From: Acinetobacter sp. ANC 4169
Lineage (GTDB): Bacteria; Pseudomonadota; Gammaproteobacteria; Pseudomonadales; Moraxellaceae
NCBI RefSeq assembly: GCF_002135355.1
Contig: NZ_NEGE01000011.1
Location: 1 to 64,000 of the forward strand
Direction: 5' to 3'
Length of the DNA: 64,000 nucleotides
Positions within the stretch are counted from its first letter, which is position 1, and each line of letters opens with the position of its first letter. Below the pieces are notes generated by a model that saw only the letters and a program-made list of their open reading frames with translations, was not told where the DNA came from and ran no database searches. Shown here in pieces: positions 51,513-62,422 of the stretch. The translations under genes were made by a program, and so were the position numbers.

Positions 51513-54217
51513 TAAAGACTCCGTTTAATCAATTGAACATCATACACTTCGATCTTATCGAGTGCTTTGATGTCTTTATAGCCTTTCACCGCAAGACCAC
51601 ATTCCATACCGGCACGAACTTCTTCAACCACTTCTTTATAGCGACGAAGAGATTCAAGCTCACCTTGGAACACAACCACGTCATCACGTAATACGCGAAT
51701 CGGTTTGTTACGATGCAATACGCCTTCAAGTACCATACAGCCCGCAGCCGCACCGAATTTACTTGAGTGGAACACTTCACGTACTTGCGCAACACCAAGA
51801 ATCGTTTCACGATGCTCAGGAGCAAGTTTACCGCTCATTGCCGCTTTCACGTCATCAATCAATTCATAGATGATGCTGTAATAACGAATGTCGATACCAT
51901 CTGCATCTGCTTTTTGACGTGCAGTATTATCAGCACGTACGTTAAAGCCAAGAAGAACAGCTTCAGAAGATTCAGCAAGGGTAACGTCAGACTCGGTAAT
52001 TGCACCTACACCTGAACCGATCACACGAACACGAACTTCATCAGTGGCCAATGCTTGCAATGCTACCGTCAATGCTTCCAATGTACCGCGTACATCAGTT
52101 TTAAGCACAACGTTCACATAAGGAACATCTTTTTTGCCCATAGATGCCATGATGTTTTCAAGACGCATTGCACTTTGACGCTCAAGACGTTTTTCACGTT
52201 CACGGGACATACGTGCATCAGCGACTTCACGTGCTTTCTTCTCATCGTTAACAACAAGAACTTCGTCACCCGCCATTGGCGCTTCAGGAAGACCCAAGAT
52301 TTCTACTGGAATCGAAGGACCTGCCGATTTAATACGTTTACCGTTTTCATCTACCATCGCACGAACGCGACCATAAGATGCACCAGCAAGCACTAAATCA
52401 CCCACATTCAATGTACCGTTTTGTACCAGAATAGAAGCAACCGCACCACGATCTTTATCTACACGTGCTTCAATTACAACACCTTGTGCAGCACCTTCTT
52501 CAGATGCTTTCAATTCAAGCAATTCAGACTGAATTGAAATCAGGTCAAGTAATTCATCGATACCTTGACCAGAATGTGCAGAAACCATTGCTACAGGTAC
52601 GTCACCGCCCCATTGTTCAGGCACGATTTCTTTGGTGGTCAATTCGTTCAATACGCGATCTGGATCGGCAGATTCTTTATCCATCTTGTTGATTGCAACA
52701 ATGATTGGTGTACCTGCAGCACGTGCATGATCAATTGCTTCTGCGGTTTGTGGCATTACACCATCATCAGCCGCAACAACCAGAACCACGATATCAGTCG
52801 CTTTCGCACCACGTGAACGCATTGAAGTAAACGCTGCGTGTCCCGGTGTGTCTAAGAAAGTGATAATGCCTTTATCGGTTTTAACGTGATATGCACCGAT
52901 ATGCTGGGTGATACCGCCCGCTTCGCCCGCAGCCACTTTGGTACGACGAATACGGTCAAGAAGCGATGTCTTACCATGGTCAACGTGACCCATGATCGTT
53001 ACAACTGGCGCACGAGTGGTTTGAACGCCACGCGCTTCTTCAGCTGCTTCAAATAAGTTATCTTCAGCTTGAGTATCCGATACTAGAACTGGGTTATGAC
53101 CCATTTCTTCAACCACAAGTGCCGCAATTTCTTGCTCAATCGCCTGGTTCTGAGTAACAAGCTCACCCATTTTCATGAGTGATTTGATAACTTCGCGAAC
53201 TTTAATCGCCATTTTCGCAGCTAAGTCAGCAACAACAATGGTTTCACCAATTTCAACATCATAAACTTGTTTTTTAACAGGTTTTTCAAAGCCATGCTTG
53301 TTGCCTTGGCTGGTTTTCAAACCACGTTTATGCTGGTTATGGCTGAAAGATTGCTCTTCCTGACCACGACGTCCGCCTTTTTTCGGTGCACGTGTACTTG
53401 TAGTATTACCACCACGTTTAATTTCACGGTCTTCTTTTGCAAATGAATCTTCATAAGCCTGACCAACAAGGCCAGCCGCCAATGGAGAATCATCGACAAC
53501 ACGAATCGTTGCGGTAGTATCTTCAGAGGTATACTTAGAAGCCATTTGACGCATTTGTTCAAGCGTACGTTGTTGCGCTTCTTCAGCCGATTTACGACGT
53601 GCTGCTTCTTCAACTGCTTTTAATTGGGCAGCTTGCGCTTCACGTGCTTTTTTCTGTTCAGCCGTCTCAACCTGTTTAACCGTTTGTTTTACAATTGGTT
53701 TGTTGTTTGACTTACGCTTCACAACAACAGCAGCTTTTGGTACTTCTTGCTTAGCCGTTTCTTGCTTAGCAGCAGCGCGCATTGCTTCTAAAGCTTGTTT
53801 AGCCTTAGATGCGCCTGGTTGAGGTGCTTCAGTTTTTTGTTCAGGATTAGCAGCAGATGCAGTTGCATCCTTGTCTGCCTGTGCTTTAGCAAGTGCTTCA
53901 GCTTTGATTTGTTCAGGATCAGGCTTAACAAACGTGTGTTTTTTACGCACTTCAACGTTAATTGTCTTTGCCTTACCTGATGTACTAGCCACTTTAGCAG
54001 TACTGGTTGTTTTACGTTTCAACGTGATTTTTCCTGCATGCCCATCGTCTTGACCATGAACTTTCTTCAAATGGTTAACGAGGGTATTTTGTTGTTCAGT
54101 GGAAATAATATCTTCAGCTTTACGTTGCGGTAAACCTGCGTCACGAACCTGCTCTAGGAGCTTCTCAACGGGGCGATCCACGCTGAGAGCCAACTCTTTA
54201 ATCGACTTGTCCGTCAT
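51512..54217 (-). CDS. infB: Translation initiation factor IF-2
   Basis: IF-2 brings initiator tRNA to the 30S subunit. The 901-residue protein has an N-terminal IF2 domain (about 1-55), a long Ala/Lys/Glu-rich linker (about 60-390), then the GTPase domain with G1 [15 protein letters not shown]3 DTPGHAAF and G4 NKMD, followed by domains II-IV ending in [21 protein letters not shown] strong AGGAGG-type site precedes the ATG. The initiator tRNA genes it acts with lie a few kilobases upstream in the same direction. Confidence 0.97.
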   Translation of the reverse strand: MTDKSIKELALSVDRPVEKLLEQVRDAGLPQRKAEDIISTEQQNTLVNHLKKVHGQDDGHAGKITLKRKTTSTAKVASTSGKAKTINVEVRKKHTFVKPDPEQIKAEALAKAQADKDATASAANPEQKTEAPQPGASKAKQALEAMRAAAKQETAKQEVPKAAVVVKRKSNNKPIVKQTVKQVETAEQKKAREAQAAQLKAVEEAARRKSAEEAQQRTLEQMRQMASKYTSEDTTATIRVVDDSPLAAGLVGQAYEDSFAKEDREIKRGGNTTSTRAPKKGGRRGQEEQSFSHNQHKRGLKTSQGNKHGFEKPVKKQVYDVEIGETIVVADLAAKMAIKVREVIKSLMKMGELVTQNQAIEQEIAALVVEEMGHNPVLVSDTQAEDNLFEAAEEARGVQTTRAPVVTIMGHVDHGKTSLLDRIRRTKVAAGEAGGITQHIGAYHVKTDKGIITFLDTPGHAAFTSMRSRGAKATDIVVLVVAADDGVMPQTAEAIDHARAAGTPIIVAINKMDKESADPDRVLNELTTKEIVPEQWGGDVPVAMVSAHSGQGIDELLDLISIQSELLELKASEEGAAQGVVIEARVDKDRGAVASILVQNGTLNVGDLVLAGASYGRVRAMVDENGKRIKSAGPSIPVEILGLPEAPMAGDEVLVVNDEKKAREVADARMSREREKRLERQSAMRLENIMASMGKKDVPYVNVVLKTDVRGTLEALTVALQALATDEVRVRVIGSGVGAITESDVTLAESSEAVLLGFNVRADNTARQKADADGIDIRYYSIIYELIDDVKAAMSGKLAPEHRETILGVAQVREVFHSSKFGAAAGCMVLEGVLHRNKPIRVLRDDVVVFQGELESLRRYKEVVEEVRAGMECGLAVKGYKDIKALDKIEVYDVQLIKRSL

Positions 54218-54227
54218 ATATTTCCTC

Positions 54228-55712
54228 CTAGTTAAACCATGATTCGCGCGCTTTCATAATAAGTTGACCCGCTTTTTCCGCACCTAAACCTTCAATATCT
54301 TCAATATCGTCAGTGGCTTGGTCAGCTAAATCATCTACAGTCACCACACCGCGGGCCGCAAGGGCATATGCGATTTCCTGTGTCATCCCTTGCATTGCAA
54401 CAAGTTCTGCACTTGGATCTTGAATGTTTTCTTGTTGTTTTAACGCGTCTGCCAATGTAATTTCTTTCGCACGGCTTTGCAATAATTCAACAGTTTCAGC
54501 ATCCAACTCAATTTCATCAAATGTTTCAGCTGGAACATAAGCAATTTCTTCTAGCGAAGTAAAGCCCATCTCAACCAAAGCCATTGCCAAGTCTTCTTCA
54601 ATATCCAGACGGGTAACAAACATGTCGAGATATTGTTGAGCTTCATTTTGTTGACGTGCGTAGAATTCATCTTCGAGCATCATATCCAGTTTGTAGCCGG
54701 TCAATTCAGAGGCTAAACGGACATTTTGACCTTGTGAACCAATGGCACGTGCCAACTGATCGCTTGCTGCAAAAATGATGTCTGCGCTGTGAACATCTTC
54801 ATCAATCACAATACTCGATACATCTGCAGGCTCTAAAGCACTTGCAATGTACTGTGCCGGATCGTCAGACCATACAACGACATCAATACGTTCGCCATTG
54901 AGCTCTGATTGTACTGCCTGGATACGTGTACCACGCATACCAATACACGCACCCACAGGATCAATACGGTGATCGTTGGTTTTCACAGCAATTTTAGCAC
55001 GAACGCCCGGTTGACGTGCAGCTGCTTTAATTTCGATAATTTCTTCAGAAATTTCAGGAATTTCTTTCTTCATCAACGCAATCAGCATTTCAGGACGTGC
55101 ACGCGACAATAATAATTGTGCACCACGGCCTTCACGATTCACGCTATATAAAATCGCGTTTACACGTTGTTTAGGACGAAGAATTTCTTTAGGAATCATT
55201 TCTTCACGAGCAAGATAAGCTTCCGCATTGTCACCCAAGTCAATAATAAAGCCATCTTTGGTTTGCTTTTTCACTTCACCATAGATGAGTTCACCAACTT
55301 TAGACTCATAGGCATCAGCAACTAAAGCACGTTCAGCTTCACGAATTTTTTGTACAATTACCTGTTTGGCAATTTGTGCAGCAATTCGACCGAAATCAAT
55401 CGATTCCACTTCGAGTTCACGAATGTCACCAATTGACCATTGAGCAGGATCAACATCCGAAATGGCATCCTGACATGCAGGCATCTCGTGATCTTCATCA
55501 GCTACTACTTCCCATTGACGGAAAGTACGGTAATCACCTGTTTTACGATCGATTTCCACACGCAAACGTGCTTCTTCCGAGTGTGTACCTTCATAAAATT
55601 TCTTTTTAGTCGCAGCTACAAGCGCTTGTTCTAGCGCTTCAAAGATCGCTTCACGAGGTACACCTTTTTCGTTACTAACCGTTTCTACTACGGTAAGAAT
55701 TTCACGTGCCAT
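54228..55712 (-). CDS. nusA: Transcription termination/antitermination factor NusA
   Basis: The 494-residue protein has the NusA order: N-terminal RNA-polymerase-binding domain (1-125), S1 (about 135-200, [20 protein letters not shown]), KH1 and KH2 (about 225-345; [18 protein letters not shown] and [20 protein letters not shown]) and two C-terminal acidic repeats (about 360-494) as in the E. coli protein. It modulates pausing, termination and rRNA antitermination. It is 10 bases ahead of infB. Confidence 0.97.
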   Translation of the reverse strand: MAREILTVVETVSNEKGVPREAIFEALEQALVAATKKKFYEGTHSEEARLRVEIDRKTGDYRTFRQWEVVADEDHEMPACQDAISDVDPAQWSIGDIRELEVESIDFGRIAAQIAKQVIVQKIREAERALVADAYESKVGELIYGEVKKQTKDGFIIDLGDNAEAYLAREEMIPKEILRPKQRVNAILYSVNREGRGAQLLLSRARPEMLIALMKKEIPEISEEIIEIKAAARQPGVRAKIAVKTNDHRIDPVGACIGMRGTRIQAVQSELNGERIDVVVWSDDPAQYIASALEPADVSSIVIDEDVHSADIIFAASDQLARAIGSQGQNVRLASELTGYKLDMMLEDEFYARQQNEAQQYLDMFVTRLDIEEDLAMALVEMGFTSLEEIAYVPAETFDEIELDAETVELLQSRAKEITLADALKQQENIQDPSAELVAMQGMTQEIAYALAARGVVTVDDLADQATDDIEDIEGLGAEKAGQLIMKARESWFN

Positions 55713-55751
55713 AAGTCACCTATTCGTTCAGATTCTTATTTATTAGATAAA

Positions 55752-56276
55752 TTAATCTTGGTAAATCAAATTTGCTTTGTCGATATTATGACTATCAATT
55801 TCAAGGACTTGTTGTTTTTCAACTTCCACTTGAATGAGTTCATTTTCAAGATCAACAGCAATCAGTTTTGCTTGAAATTTACGACGGTTATCGACAGCAC
55901 TAATCAGACGTAACGCAATTTGATGTCCAATATAGGCTGGCATTTGTTCGAGTTGAAAAAATGGACGATCCCAACCTGGCGAAGACACTTCAAGTGAATA
56001 TTCACCAGAAATTGGATCATGCACATCAAGCATGGCACCGACTTGCTGTGTTACGCGCACACAGTCTTGTACGCCTATGCCACGGCCCTGCTCTAGCTCG
56101 CCTTCTTCATTCAAAACAGGCTGGGCATCGGTTTCATTTGCTTTATCAATATAGATACGCAATAAAGAACGCTTTCCTTGAGGAAGAAATTCGATTCCCC
56201 AAAGATCTACATTGCATGCTTGCACTGCAGGAGCGATTAGGTCTTGGAGTGCTTGAGTTTTATTTGATAGCTTCAT
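55752..56276 (-). CDS. rimP: Ribosome maturation factor RimP
   Basis: RimP assists 30S maturation. The 174-residue protein has the N-terminal alpha/beta domain ([20 protein letters not shown], then [10 protein letters not shown] and [20 protein letters not shown]) and the SH3-like C-terminal domain after the signature [16 protein letters not shown] loop of about 15 residues ([20 protein letters not shown]) is longer than in E. coli. It is the first gene of rimP-nusA-infB-rbfA, with a predicted promoter at 56341-56369. Confidence 0.95.
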   Translation of the reverse strand: MKLSNKTQALQDLIAPAVQACNVDLWGIEFLPQGKRSLLRIYIDKANETDAQPVLNEEGELEQGRGIGVQDCVRVTQQVGAMLDVHDPISGEYSLEVSSPGWDRPFFQLEQMPAYIGHQIALRLISAVDNRRKFQAKLIAVDLENELIQVEVEKQQVLEIDSHNIDKANLIYQD

Positions 56277-56340
56277 TTACTCTCGTCAATATGGTGCGAT
56301 TTAATGGTCGCGGTGACCGGTTCAGACTAACTCAACTATA

Positions 56341-56369
56341 TTAGTAGTGAAACATGACGATTTGACCAA
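56341..56369 (-). promoter_or_regulatory. Predicted promoter of rimP-nusA-infB-rbfA
   Basis: On the minus strand TTGGTC (56364-56369) is followed after 17 bases by TACTAA (56341-56346). It lies after two terminator-like hairpins that end the tRNA unit, giving the operon its own start. Confidence 0.5.
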
Positions 56370-56404
56370 TAAATGTCGGACACTACACGATAGCCAATAA
56401 AAAA

Positions 56405-56418
56405 GGGCGTAATCGCCC
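56405..56418 (-). terminator. Second terminator of the tRNA unit
   Basis: GGGCG (56405-56409) pairs with CGCCC (56414-56418) with the two intervening A-T forming GGGCGATTACGCCC on the minus strand, followed by TTTTTT. Confidence 0.7.
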
Positions 56419-56451
56419 CTATTTACACAGAAAAACCAAAGTCCACTGTGC

Positions 56452-56479
56452 AAAAAGGCCCACCTTTTGTGAGCCTTTT
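56452..56479 (-). terminator. First terminator of the tRNA unit
   Basis: On the minus strand AAAAGGCTCAC and GGTGGGCCTTTTT form a stem with one mismatch, ending in five T, eight bases after the last initiator tRNA. Confidence 0.65.
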
Positions 56480-56486
56480 AGAAACT

Positions 56487-56563
<77 letters not shown>

Positions 56564-56627
56564 TCAACGTGCAAAAATTATATACAATCTACCGAACATT
56601 TTCAATTAAAAACTATTCAATGATTGC

Positions 56628-56651
56628 TTGATTAAGTTGCACCTTAATCAA
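56628..56651 (-). repeat. Inverted repeat between tRNA copy 1 and the tRNA remnant
   Basis: TTGATTAAG (56628-56636) is exactly complementary to 56643-56651 around a six-base loop. No T-run follows, so a processing hairpin is more likely than a terminator. Confidence 0.4.
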
Positions 56652-56654
56652 AAG

Positions 56655-56720
56655 TGGTAGCGGGAGCTGGATTTGAACCAACGACCTTCGCCACTCTATG
56701 AAGAGCTGAGCCCGAAGAGC
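56655..56720 (-). pseudogene. Disrupted tRNA-fMet remnant
   Basis: The 3' half (CCA, acceptor strand, T arm, variable region, part of the anticodon arm) is identical to the intact copies. Inside the anticodon loop six bases (ATAACC on the minus strand) are replaced by 17 bases at 56691-56707. The D arm and 5' acceptor strand are missing beyond 56720, where similarity stops. It cannot fold as a tRNA and has no partner for the acceptor 3' strand. Confidence 0.85.
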
Positions 56721-56763
56721 AAACAACTTTTCAATCAACAGCGTTCCTACACACTTAAAAACT

Positions 56764-56840
<77 letters not shown>

Positions 56841-56915
56841 ACAACATTACAAAAATTAATCTCACCTTAAATATTCAAGGTGCCTATTTCAGTTTGCATC
56901 TAAAATAAGATTGAT

Positions 56916-56992
<77 letters not shown>

Positions 56993-57038
56993 TCAACAGA
57001 TTTGCTGCACACACCAACTTATGTTCTGGATTACAAGT

Positions 57039-57123
57039 TGGTGCGGAAGGGGGGACTTGAACCCCCACGCCCGAAAGCACTACCACCTCAAGGTAGCGTG
57101 TCTACCAATTCCACCACCACCGC
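57039..57123 (-). tRNA. tRNA-Leu (GAG)
   Basis: 85 nt with encoded CCA. On the minus strand the anticodon arm is CTACC-TTGAGGT-GGTAG, giving anticodon GAG; a long variable arm follows, as in class II tRNAs. GTTCAAGTC forms the T loop. The acceptor stem has a T-T mismatch at position 5-68 and G-T at 6-67. Its place between secG and initiator tRNA equals leuU in E. coli. Confidence 0.94.
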
Positions 57124-57176
57124 AGCTGTGTCGCATTCTAGTCGGATCAAACCCAAAAAGAAAGAACTAAATAGGT

Positions 57177-57506
57177 TTATTCACCAGTTTTTGGTGCAAC
57201 TGGCGAAGTTTCAGGCGATTGAGTTTGTGCAGGAACTGTGGTTTGTACCGATTTCAAGCTGTAGGCATCGGTGGTTTGTTTCTTGGCAAACACCGCTAAA
57301 CTTAAGCTCGTTACAAAAAATAAAGCAGTTAAAATTGCCGTTACACGGGTTAAAAAATTACCTGAACCCGAAGCACCAAATACAGTTGCTGCACCGCCAC
57401 CACCAAATGATGCACCCGCATCGGCACCCTTACCATGTTGTACCAGAATCAATACAATCATTAAAAGGGCTAAGATAATATGTACTACCAGCACAAATGC
57501 ATGCAT
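57177..57506 (-). CDS. secG: Preprotein translocase subunit SecG
   Basis: SecG assists the SecYEG translocon. The 109-residue protein has two membrane helices (about 3-23 and 53-75) joined by the conserved loop LVQHGKGADAGASFGGGGAA, with FGASGSGNFLTRVTAILT after it. A Pro/Thr/Gln-rich hydrophilic tail of about 35 residues follows. AGGAG lies six bases before the ATG. tpiA ends 13 bases upstream and tRNA-Leu lies 53 bases downstream. Confidence 0.95.
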   Translation of the reverse strand: MHAFVLVVHIILALLMIVLILVQHGKGADAGASFGGGGAATVFGASGSGNFLTRVTAILTALFFVTSLSLAVFAKKQTTDAYSLKSVQTTVPAQTQSPETSPVAPKTGE

Positions 57507-57519
57507 GCTGAACTCCTAA

Positions 57520-58311
57520 TTATTTTGTATTTGCAAAAGCCTGAGCAATTTTATAGAAAGACTCTGCATTTAAAGATGCACCACCAACCAGCGCACCATT
57601 AATATCTGGACAGGCAGCCAACTCTACTGCATTTTCTGGCTTAACACTACCACCATATAAAATCGCCATACTTACACCTAAAGGTGTAATTTGAGTCAAA
57701 CCTGCACGAATTTTGGCATGCATCGCCTGTGCGTCTTCAGGTGAAGCTGTTTTGCCGGTACCAATCGCCCAAATGGGTTCATAAGCCACCACAATATTTT
57801 TCCACTGTTCAGCCTGAACAACTGCGGCAATATCACAGATTTGTTGCAATACCACCTGCTCTGCCTGACCATTTTCACGCTGTTCCAGGCTTTCACCTAC
57901 GCAATAAATAATGGTTAATCCCGCATTTAAAGCATTTTTAACTTTTTCATTCAGGATCTGGGCAGTTTCAGCAAAAATTTCCCGACGTTCTGAATGACCG
58001 ATCAGTACAAAGTCAATTTGATGATCTTTCAGCAACTCAGCACTCACCTCACCGGTATATGCCCCTGTTCCAGAAATACGGGAAACATCTTGGGCAACGC
58101 TATAAATGGGCCGGACTGAATCTGCTAATTCACTCTTCACTCCAGCTAAAGCAAGCATCGTCGGTGCCACACCTAAATAACAATCTTGTTCTTTAATTTC
58201 ATTATTTTGCAATAATTTTTTAAAATCATTTACCCATACTTTGGCATCTGCTTGCATTGGGTTCATTTTCCAATTGCCGACAACCCAAGGAGTAATAGCC
58301 GAACCCGACAT
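57520..58311 (-). CDS. tpiA: Triosephosphate isomerase
   Basis: TpiA interconverts dihydroxyacetone phosphate and glyceraldehyde 3-phosphate. The 263-residue protein has all active-site elements: VGNWKMNP (Asn and Lys), [10 protein letters not shown] (catalytic His), [16 protein letters not shown] (catalytic Glu and the flexible loop) and [17 protein letters not shown] (phosphate binding). The start at 58311 ([17 protein letters not shown]) fits the family; an in-frame start 36 codons upstream adds an unconserved lysine-rich segment. AGG lies about nine bases before it. Confidence 0.96.
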   Translation of the reverse strand: MSGSAITPWVVGNWKMNPMQADAKVWVNDFKKLLQNNEIKEQDCYLGVAPTMLALAGVKSELADSVRPIYSVAQDVSRISGTGAYTGEVSAELLKDHQIDFVLIGHSERREIFAETAQILNEKVKNALNAGLTIIYCVGESLEQRENGQAEQVVLQQICDIAAVVQAEQWKNIVVAYEPIWAIGTGKTASPEDAQAMHAKIRAGLTQITPLGVSMAILYGGSVKPENAVELAACPDINGALVGGASLNAESFYKIAQAFANTK

Positions 58312-58581
58312 ACAGTAACCTATTAAAAACAATTCATTAAACCGCGCACATTCTACACGGAATTCAGCATTTTTTAGATAATTTTCACCAGCCTTTTTTA
58401 TAAGTTTGTTGTTTTTCAAAATTGCTACAAAAAAAACTTAGTCTTGTAATTACGACTGGTTCAAAGTTTTATCTGATATTAAGTAGATGACAACACTTTC
58501 AGATATGGTATTTTTATATAACAAAAGTATAATTTAATGATACCAATTATAAACAGATTGATTAAGCAGGCATATTAAAGC

Positions 58582-60294
58582 ATGGCAGCATTACAAGGTT
58601 CACCAAGATTTACAGGTTTTATTCGGCGTTTAGTCGAAGATGGCTTAGTTTCTGCTGAAAATATGCAGAGTGCAATATTGAATGCAAAAAAAGCCAATCA
58701 AGATATTGTCCCTTTTTTAATTGATCAGTTGAAAATTTCCTCCCTGGATATTGCAGAAAAAATTTCTCAAGAATTTGGAGAACCTCTTTTTGATTTGAGT
58801 GCCTATGATTCGGCTCAAATTATCCGCGAAGGGCTGGATGAAAAACTCATTAGCAAACATTGCGTCTTGCCCATTTTCAAACGAGGGAATTTACTCTACG
58901 TCGCAACCAGTAATCCCACCAATATAGATGCCATGGATGCAATCCGCTTCAGTAGTAAAATGAATATTGAAGCGGTTATTGTAGAATATCCAAAATTACA
59001 CAAACTGATCGAACAAAACTTCGCCCAAGCGGATAGCTTCGAATTCTCTGATGAAGATATCGATCTGGATCTGGAACAAGAAGATGTAAATAAAGCTAGC
59101 GATGAAGATGATGGCCCTCAAGGGGATGAAGCTCCCATCGTTAAATATATTAATAAACTGTTAATTGATGCGATTCGTATGGGCGCTTCAGATTTGCATT
59201 TTGAACCTTATGAAAAATCTTATCGTGTCCGTTACCGTATTGACGGTGTATTACGTCAAATTGCCAATCCACCTTTGCAACTGGCTACACGTTTGGCATC
59301 GCGTTTAAAAGTCATGTCTCAAATGGATATTTCTGAAAAGCGCTTACCTCAGGATGGACGGATTAAACTTAAGCTTTCAAAAAGCAAAGCCATCGACTTT
59401 CGTGTCAACTCTTTACCAACCCTGTTTGGTGAAAAACTGGTGCTGCGTATTCTGGATCCCTCCAGTGCCATGCTCGGTATTGATGCATTGGGTTATGAGC
59501 CAGAGCAGAAAGAGCTGTTTATGCAGGCCTTAGACAAACCTCAGGGTATGCTGCTGATTACAGGTCCAACAGGTTCAGGTAAAACCGTATCACTCTATAC
59601 TGGCTTAAATATTCTGAATCGTGAAGACACCAATATTTCAACTGCCGAAGATCCAGTGGAAATTAACCTGGAAGGAATTAATCAGGTCAACGTCAATGCC
59701 AAAGTGGGCTTAACATTCTCTGCAGCGTTGAAATCATTTCTACGTCAAGATCCAGATATTGTCATGGTGGGTGAGATTCGAGATCTGGAAACTGCCGAAA
59801 TTGCCGTAAAAGCCGCGCAGACGGGTCATATGGTCATGTCTACACTGCATACCAACAGTGCACCAGAGACCTTGACGCGTTTACGCAACATGGGCGTTCC
59901 ATCCTTTAATATTGCGACCTCTGTCAACTTGGTGATTGCACAACGTTTAGCACGTCGTTTATGCTCACAATGTAAAGTGCCTGCAGATATTCCAGAACCC
60001 AGCTTATTAGAAATGGGTTTTACTGAGGAAGATCTTAAACATCCAGAATTTCAAGTATATCAGCCTGTAGGCTGTTCCGAGTGTCGTGAAGGTTATAAAG
60101 GTCGTGTCGGTATTTATGAAGTCATGAAAGTGACACCTGAAATTTCGAAAATTATTATGGAAGATGGTAATGCACTGGAAATTGCAGCAGCATCTGAAAA
60201 ATCGGGGTTTAATAATTTAAGACGTTCAGGATTAGTTAAGGTTATGCAGGGGGTGACTTCGCTTCAGGAAGTCAATCGTGTAACCAGTGAATAA
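58582..60294 (+). CDS. pilB: Type IV pilus assembly ATPase PilB
   Basis: PilB powers pilus extension. The 570-residue protein has the N-terminal MshEN-type domain (about 5-150) and the secretion-ATPase core: ASDLHFEPYEKSYRVRYRID (arginine-containing N2 region), Walker A TGPTGSGKTVSLYT (about 331-344), the Asp box EDPVEINLEGINQVNVN, Walker B DPDIVMVGEIRD and His box HMVMSTLHTNSA. Four cysteines in CSQC and CSEC form the zinc site. The next gene is pilC, the usual order. Type IV pili in Acinetobacter serve twitching and DNA uptake. Confidence 0.96.
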   Translation: MAALQGSPRFTGFIRRLVEDGLVSAENMQSAILNAKKANQDIVPFLIDQLKISSLDIAEKISQEFGEPLFDLSAYDSAQIIREGLDEKLISKHCVLPIFKRGNLLYVATSNPTNIDAMDAIRFSSKMNIEAVIVEYPKLHKLIEQNFAQADSFEFSDEDIDLDLEQEDVNKASDEDDGPQGDEAPIVKYINKLLIDAIRMGASDLHFEPYEKSYRVRYRIDGVLRQIANPPLQLATRLASRLKVMSQMDISEKRLPQDGRIKLKLSKSKAIDFRVNSLPTLFGEKLVLRILDPSSAMLGIDALGYEPEQKELFMQALDKPQGMLLITGPTGSGKTVSLYTGLNILNREDTNISTAEDPVEINLEGINQVNVNAKVGLTFSAALKSFLRQDPDIVMVGEIRDLETAEIAVKAAQTGHMVMSTLHTNSAPETLTRLRNMGVPSFNIATSVNLVIAQRLARRLCSQCKVPADIPEPSLLEMGFTEEDLKHPEFQVYQPVGCSECREGYKGRVGIYEVMKVTPEISKIIMEDGNALEIAAASEKSGFNNLRRSGLVKVMQGVTSLQEVNRVTSE

Positions 60295-60320
60295 ATGAAA
60301 TTTAAAATAAGGATAAACGC

Positions 60321-61547
60321 ATGGCTGTCAAAAAAGCACAGATGATGCCCACCTTCAGTTATGAAGGCATTGATCGTAAAGGGGAAAAACTTAAAGGGGA
60401 GTTACCTGCACGTAATATGGCACTTGCTAAAGTGACCTTACGTAAGCAAGGCATTACCATTAAACACATTCGGGAAAAACGTAAAAATATTCTCGAAGGG
60501 CTGATGAAAAAGAAAGTAACCACGCTGGATATTACTATTTTTACCCGCCAGCTCGCGACCATGATGAAAGCAGGTGTTCCCCTGGTCCAAAGCTTTGAAA
60601 TTGTTGCAGAAGGCCTTGAAAATCCTTCCATGCGTGAAGTGGTATTAGGGATTAAAGGCGAAGTAGAGGGCGGGAATACTTTTGCCGGTGCCCTTAAAAA
60701 ATACCCTCAATATTTTGATAATTTGTTCTGCTCCCTAGTGGAATCCGGTGAACAGTCTGGTGCTTTGGAGACCATGCTTGATCGCGTCGCAATTTATAAA
60801 GAGAAAAGCGAACTCTTAAAACAGAAAATCAAAAAAGCCATGAAATATCCAGCCACTGTTATTTGTGTTGCCGTAATTGTGACCATTATTTTGATGGTTA
60901 AAGTCGTGCCCGTATTCAAAGATGTCTTTAGCTCATTTGGAGCAGATTTACCGGCCTTTACCAAAATGGTCGTCAGCATGTCTGAATGGATGCAGAAGTA
61001 TTGGTTTATTTTAATTTTAGCTGTGGGTGTTGCGATAACTGCATTTTTAGAAGCAAAAAAACGTAGTAAAAAGTTTCGTGATTTTCTCGATAAAGCCGCA
61101 CTCAAAGCCCCTATTTTTGGTGACCTCGTTTATAAAGCCATTATTGCACGTTACAGTCGAACTTTGGCAACCACCTTTGCTGCCGGTGTGCCCTTGATTG
61201 ATGCACTGGAATCCACTGCGGGCGCAACCAATAATGTGGTTTATGAAACTGCGGTCATGAAAATCCGTGACGATGTAGCTACAGGACAACAATTACAATT
61301 TGCCATGCGTGTGACCAATAAATTCCCTGCAATGGCAGTACAGATGGTCGCGATTGGAGAAGAATCAGGTGCTCTTGACAGTATGCTCGATAAAGTCGCA
61401 ACACACTTTGAAAACGAAGTCGACAATGCTGTAGATGGCTTAACCTCCATGATGGAACCCCTAATTATGGCAGTGCTGGGTGTACTGGTCGGTGGTCTGG
61501 TGATTGCCATGTATCTTCCAATCTTCCAAATGGGTTCTGTGGTTTAA
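60321..61547 (+). CDS. pilC: Type IV pilus inner-membrane platform protein PilC
   Basis: The 408-residue protein has two GspF-type domains (about 73-195 and 277-400: FTRQLATMMKAGVPLVQSFE and YSRTLATTFAAGVPLIDALE) and three membrane helices (near 178-198, 228-248 and 380-402). It is the platform on which PilB acts. AAGGAT precedes the ATG by seven bases. Its stop overlaps the pilD start (TAATG), so translation is coupled. It is the pilus counterpart of GspF at 5142. Confidence 0.96.
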   Translation: MAVKKAQMMPTFSYEGIDRKGEKLKGELPARNMALAKVTLRKQGITIKHIREKRKNILEGLMKKKVTTLDITIFTRQLATMMKAGVPLVQSFEIVAEGLENPSMREVVLGIKGEVEGGNTFAGALKKYPQYFDNLFCSLVESGEQSGALETMLDRVAIYKEKSELLKQKIKKAMKYPATVICVAVIVTIILMVKVVPVFKDVFSSFGADLPAFTKMVVSMSEWMQKYWFILILAVGVAITAFLEAKKRSKKFRDFLDKAALKAPIFGDLVYKAIIARYSRTLATTFAAGVPLIDALESTAGATNNVVYETAVMKIRDDVATGQQLQFAMRVTNKFPAMAVQMVAIGEESGALDSMLDKVATHFENEVDNAVDGLTSMMEPLIMAVLGVLVGGLVIAMYLPIFQMGSVV

Positions 61548-62407
61548 TGCAAGAATTTATCGCTTATTTTATGATTAACCCAACTGCACTTTATCTTGCA
61601 GTTGGGCTTTTTAGTCTGTGTATCGGCAGTTTTTTAAATGTCGTCATCTATCGAACTCCCAAGATGATGGAGCAAGAGTGGCGACAGGATTGTCAAATAT
61701 TGCTGCATCCTGAACAAGCCATTATTGATGAATCCAAACTGACGCTAAGCCAACCGGCATCTACCTGCCCGAAATGCCAGACTGAAATTCGCTGGTATCA
61801 AAATATTCCCGTCATCAGCTGGCTGGCCTTAGGCGGTAAATGCGGTTCTTGCAAAAATCCGATCAGTAGTCGTTATCCCTTAATTGAACTATTGACTGCA
61901 CTATGCTCCCTGATCATTGTGGCCGTATTTGGCCCCACCCTGCAAATGTTGTTTGGTCTAGTTCTCACATGGACATTGATTGCACTGACTTTTATCGACT
62001 TTGATACCCAACTTTTACCTGACCGCTATACTTTACCCCTGGCAGCCTTGGGTCTAGGCATTAATAGTTATGGTATCTATACCAGTCCAAGTTCTGCAAT
62101 CTGGGGCTACATTATTGGCTTTCTCTGTCTCTGGATTGTGTATTATCTGTTTAAAATCCTAACGGGCAAGGAAGGTATGGGCTATGGAGACTTTAAACTT
62201 CTTGCTGCCTTAGGCGCCTGGATGGGGCCATTTCTGCTGCCGCTGATCGTATTGCTCTCTTCTTTCGTTGGTGCAGTGATTGGTATTATTCTGCTGAAAA
62301 TACGCAAAGAGAACCAACCTTTTGCATTCGGTCCTTATATTGCGATTGCTGGCTGGATTGCGTTCATTTGGGGTGAGCAGATTATGAAAATCTATTTGGG
62401 ACAGTAA
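61547..62407 (+). CDS. pilD: Prepilin peptidase/N-methyltransferase PilD
   Basis: PilD cleaves leader peptides of type IV pilins and type II pseudopilins and methylates the new N-terminus. The 286-residue protein has the N-terminal methyltransferase region with CPKCQ and CGSCKNP (two CxxC pairs, about 76-104), the first catalytic aspartate in FIDFDTQLLPDRYTLPL and the second in GKEGMGYGDFKLLAALGAW, across about eight membrane helices. Both aspartyl motifs are intact. It is the expected peptidase for the GspG precursor at 4527-5102. Confidence 0.96.
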   Translation: MQEFIAYFMINPTALYLAVGLFSLCIGSFLNVVIYRTPKMMEQEWRQDCQILLHPEQAIIDESKLTLSQPASTCPKCQTEIRWYQNIPVISWLALGGKCGSCKNPISSRYPLIELLTALCSLIIVAVFGPTLQMLFGLVLTWTLIALTFIDFDTQLLPDRYTLPLAALGLGINSYGIYTSPSSAIWGYIIGFLCLWIVYYLFKILTGKEGMGYGDFKLLAALGAWMGPFLLPLIVLLSSFVGAVIGIILLKIRKENQPFAFGPYIAIAGWIAFIWGEQIMKIYLGQ

Positions 62408-62422
62408 TTTTTAGGTATATAT

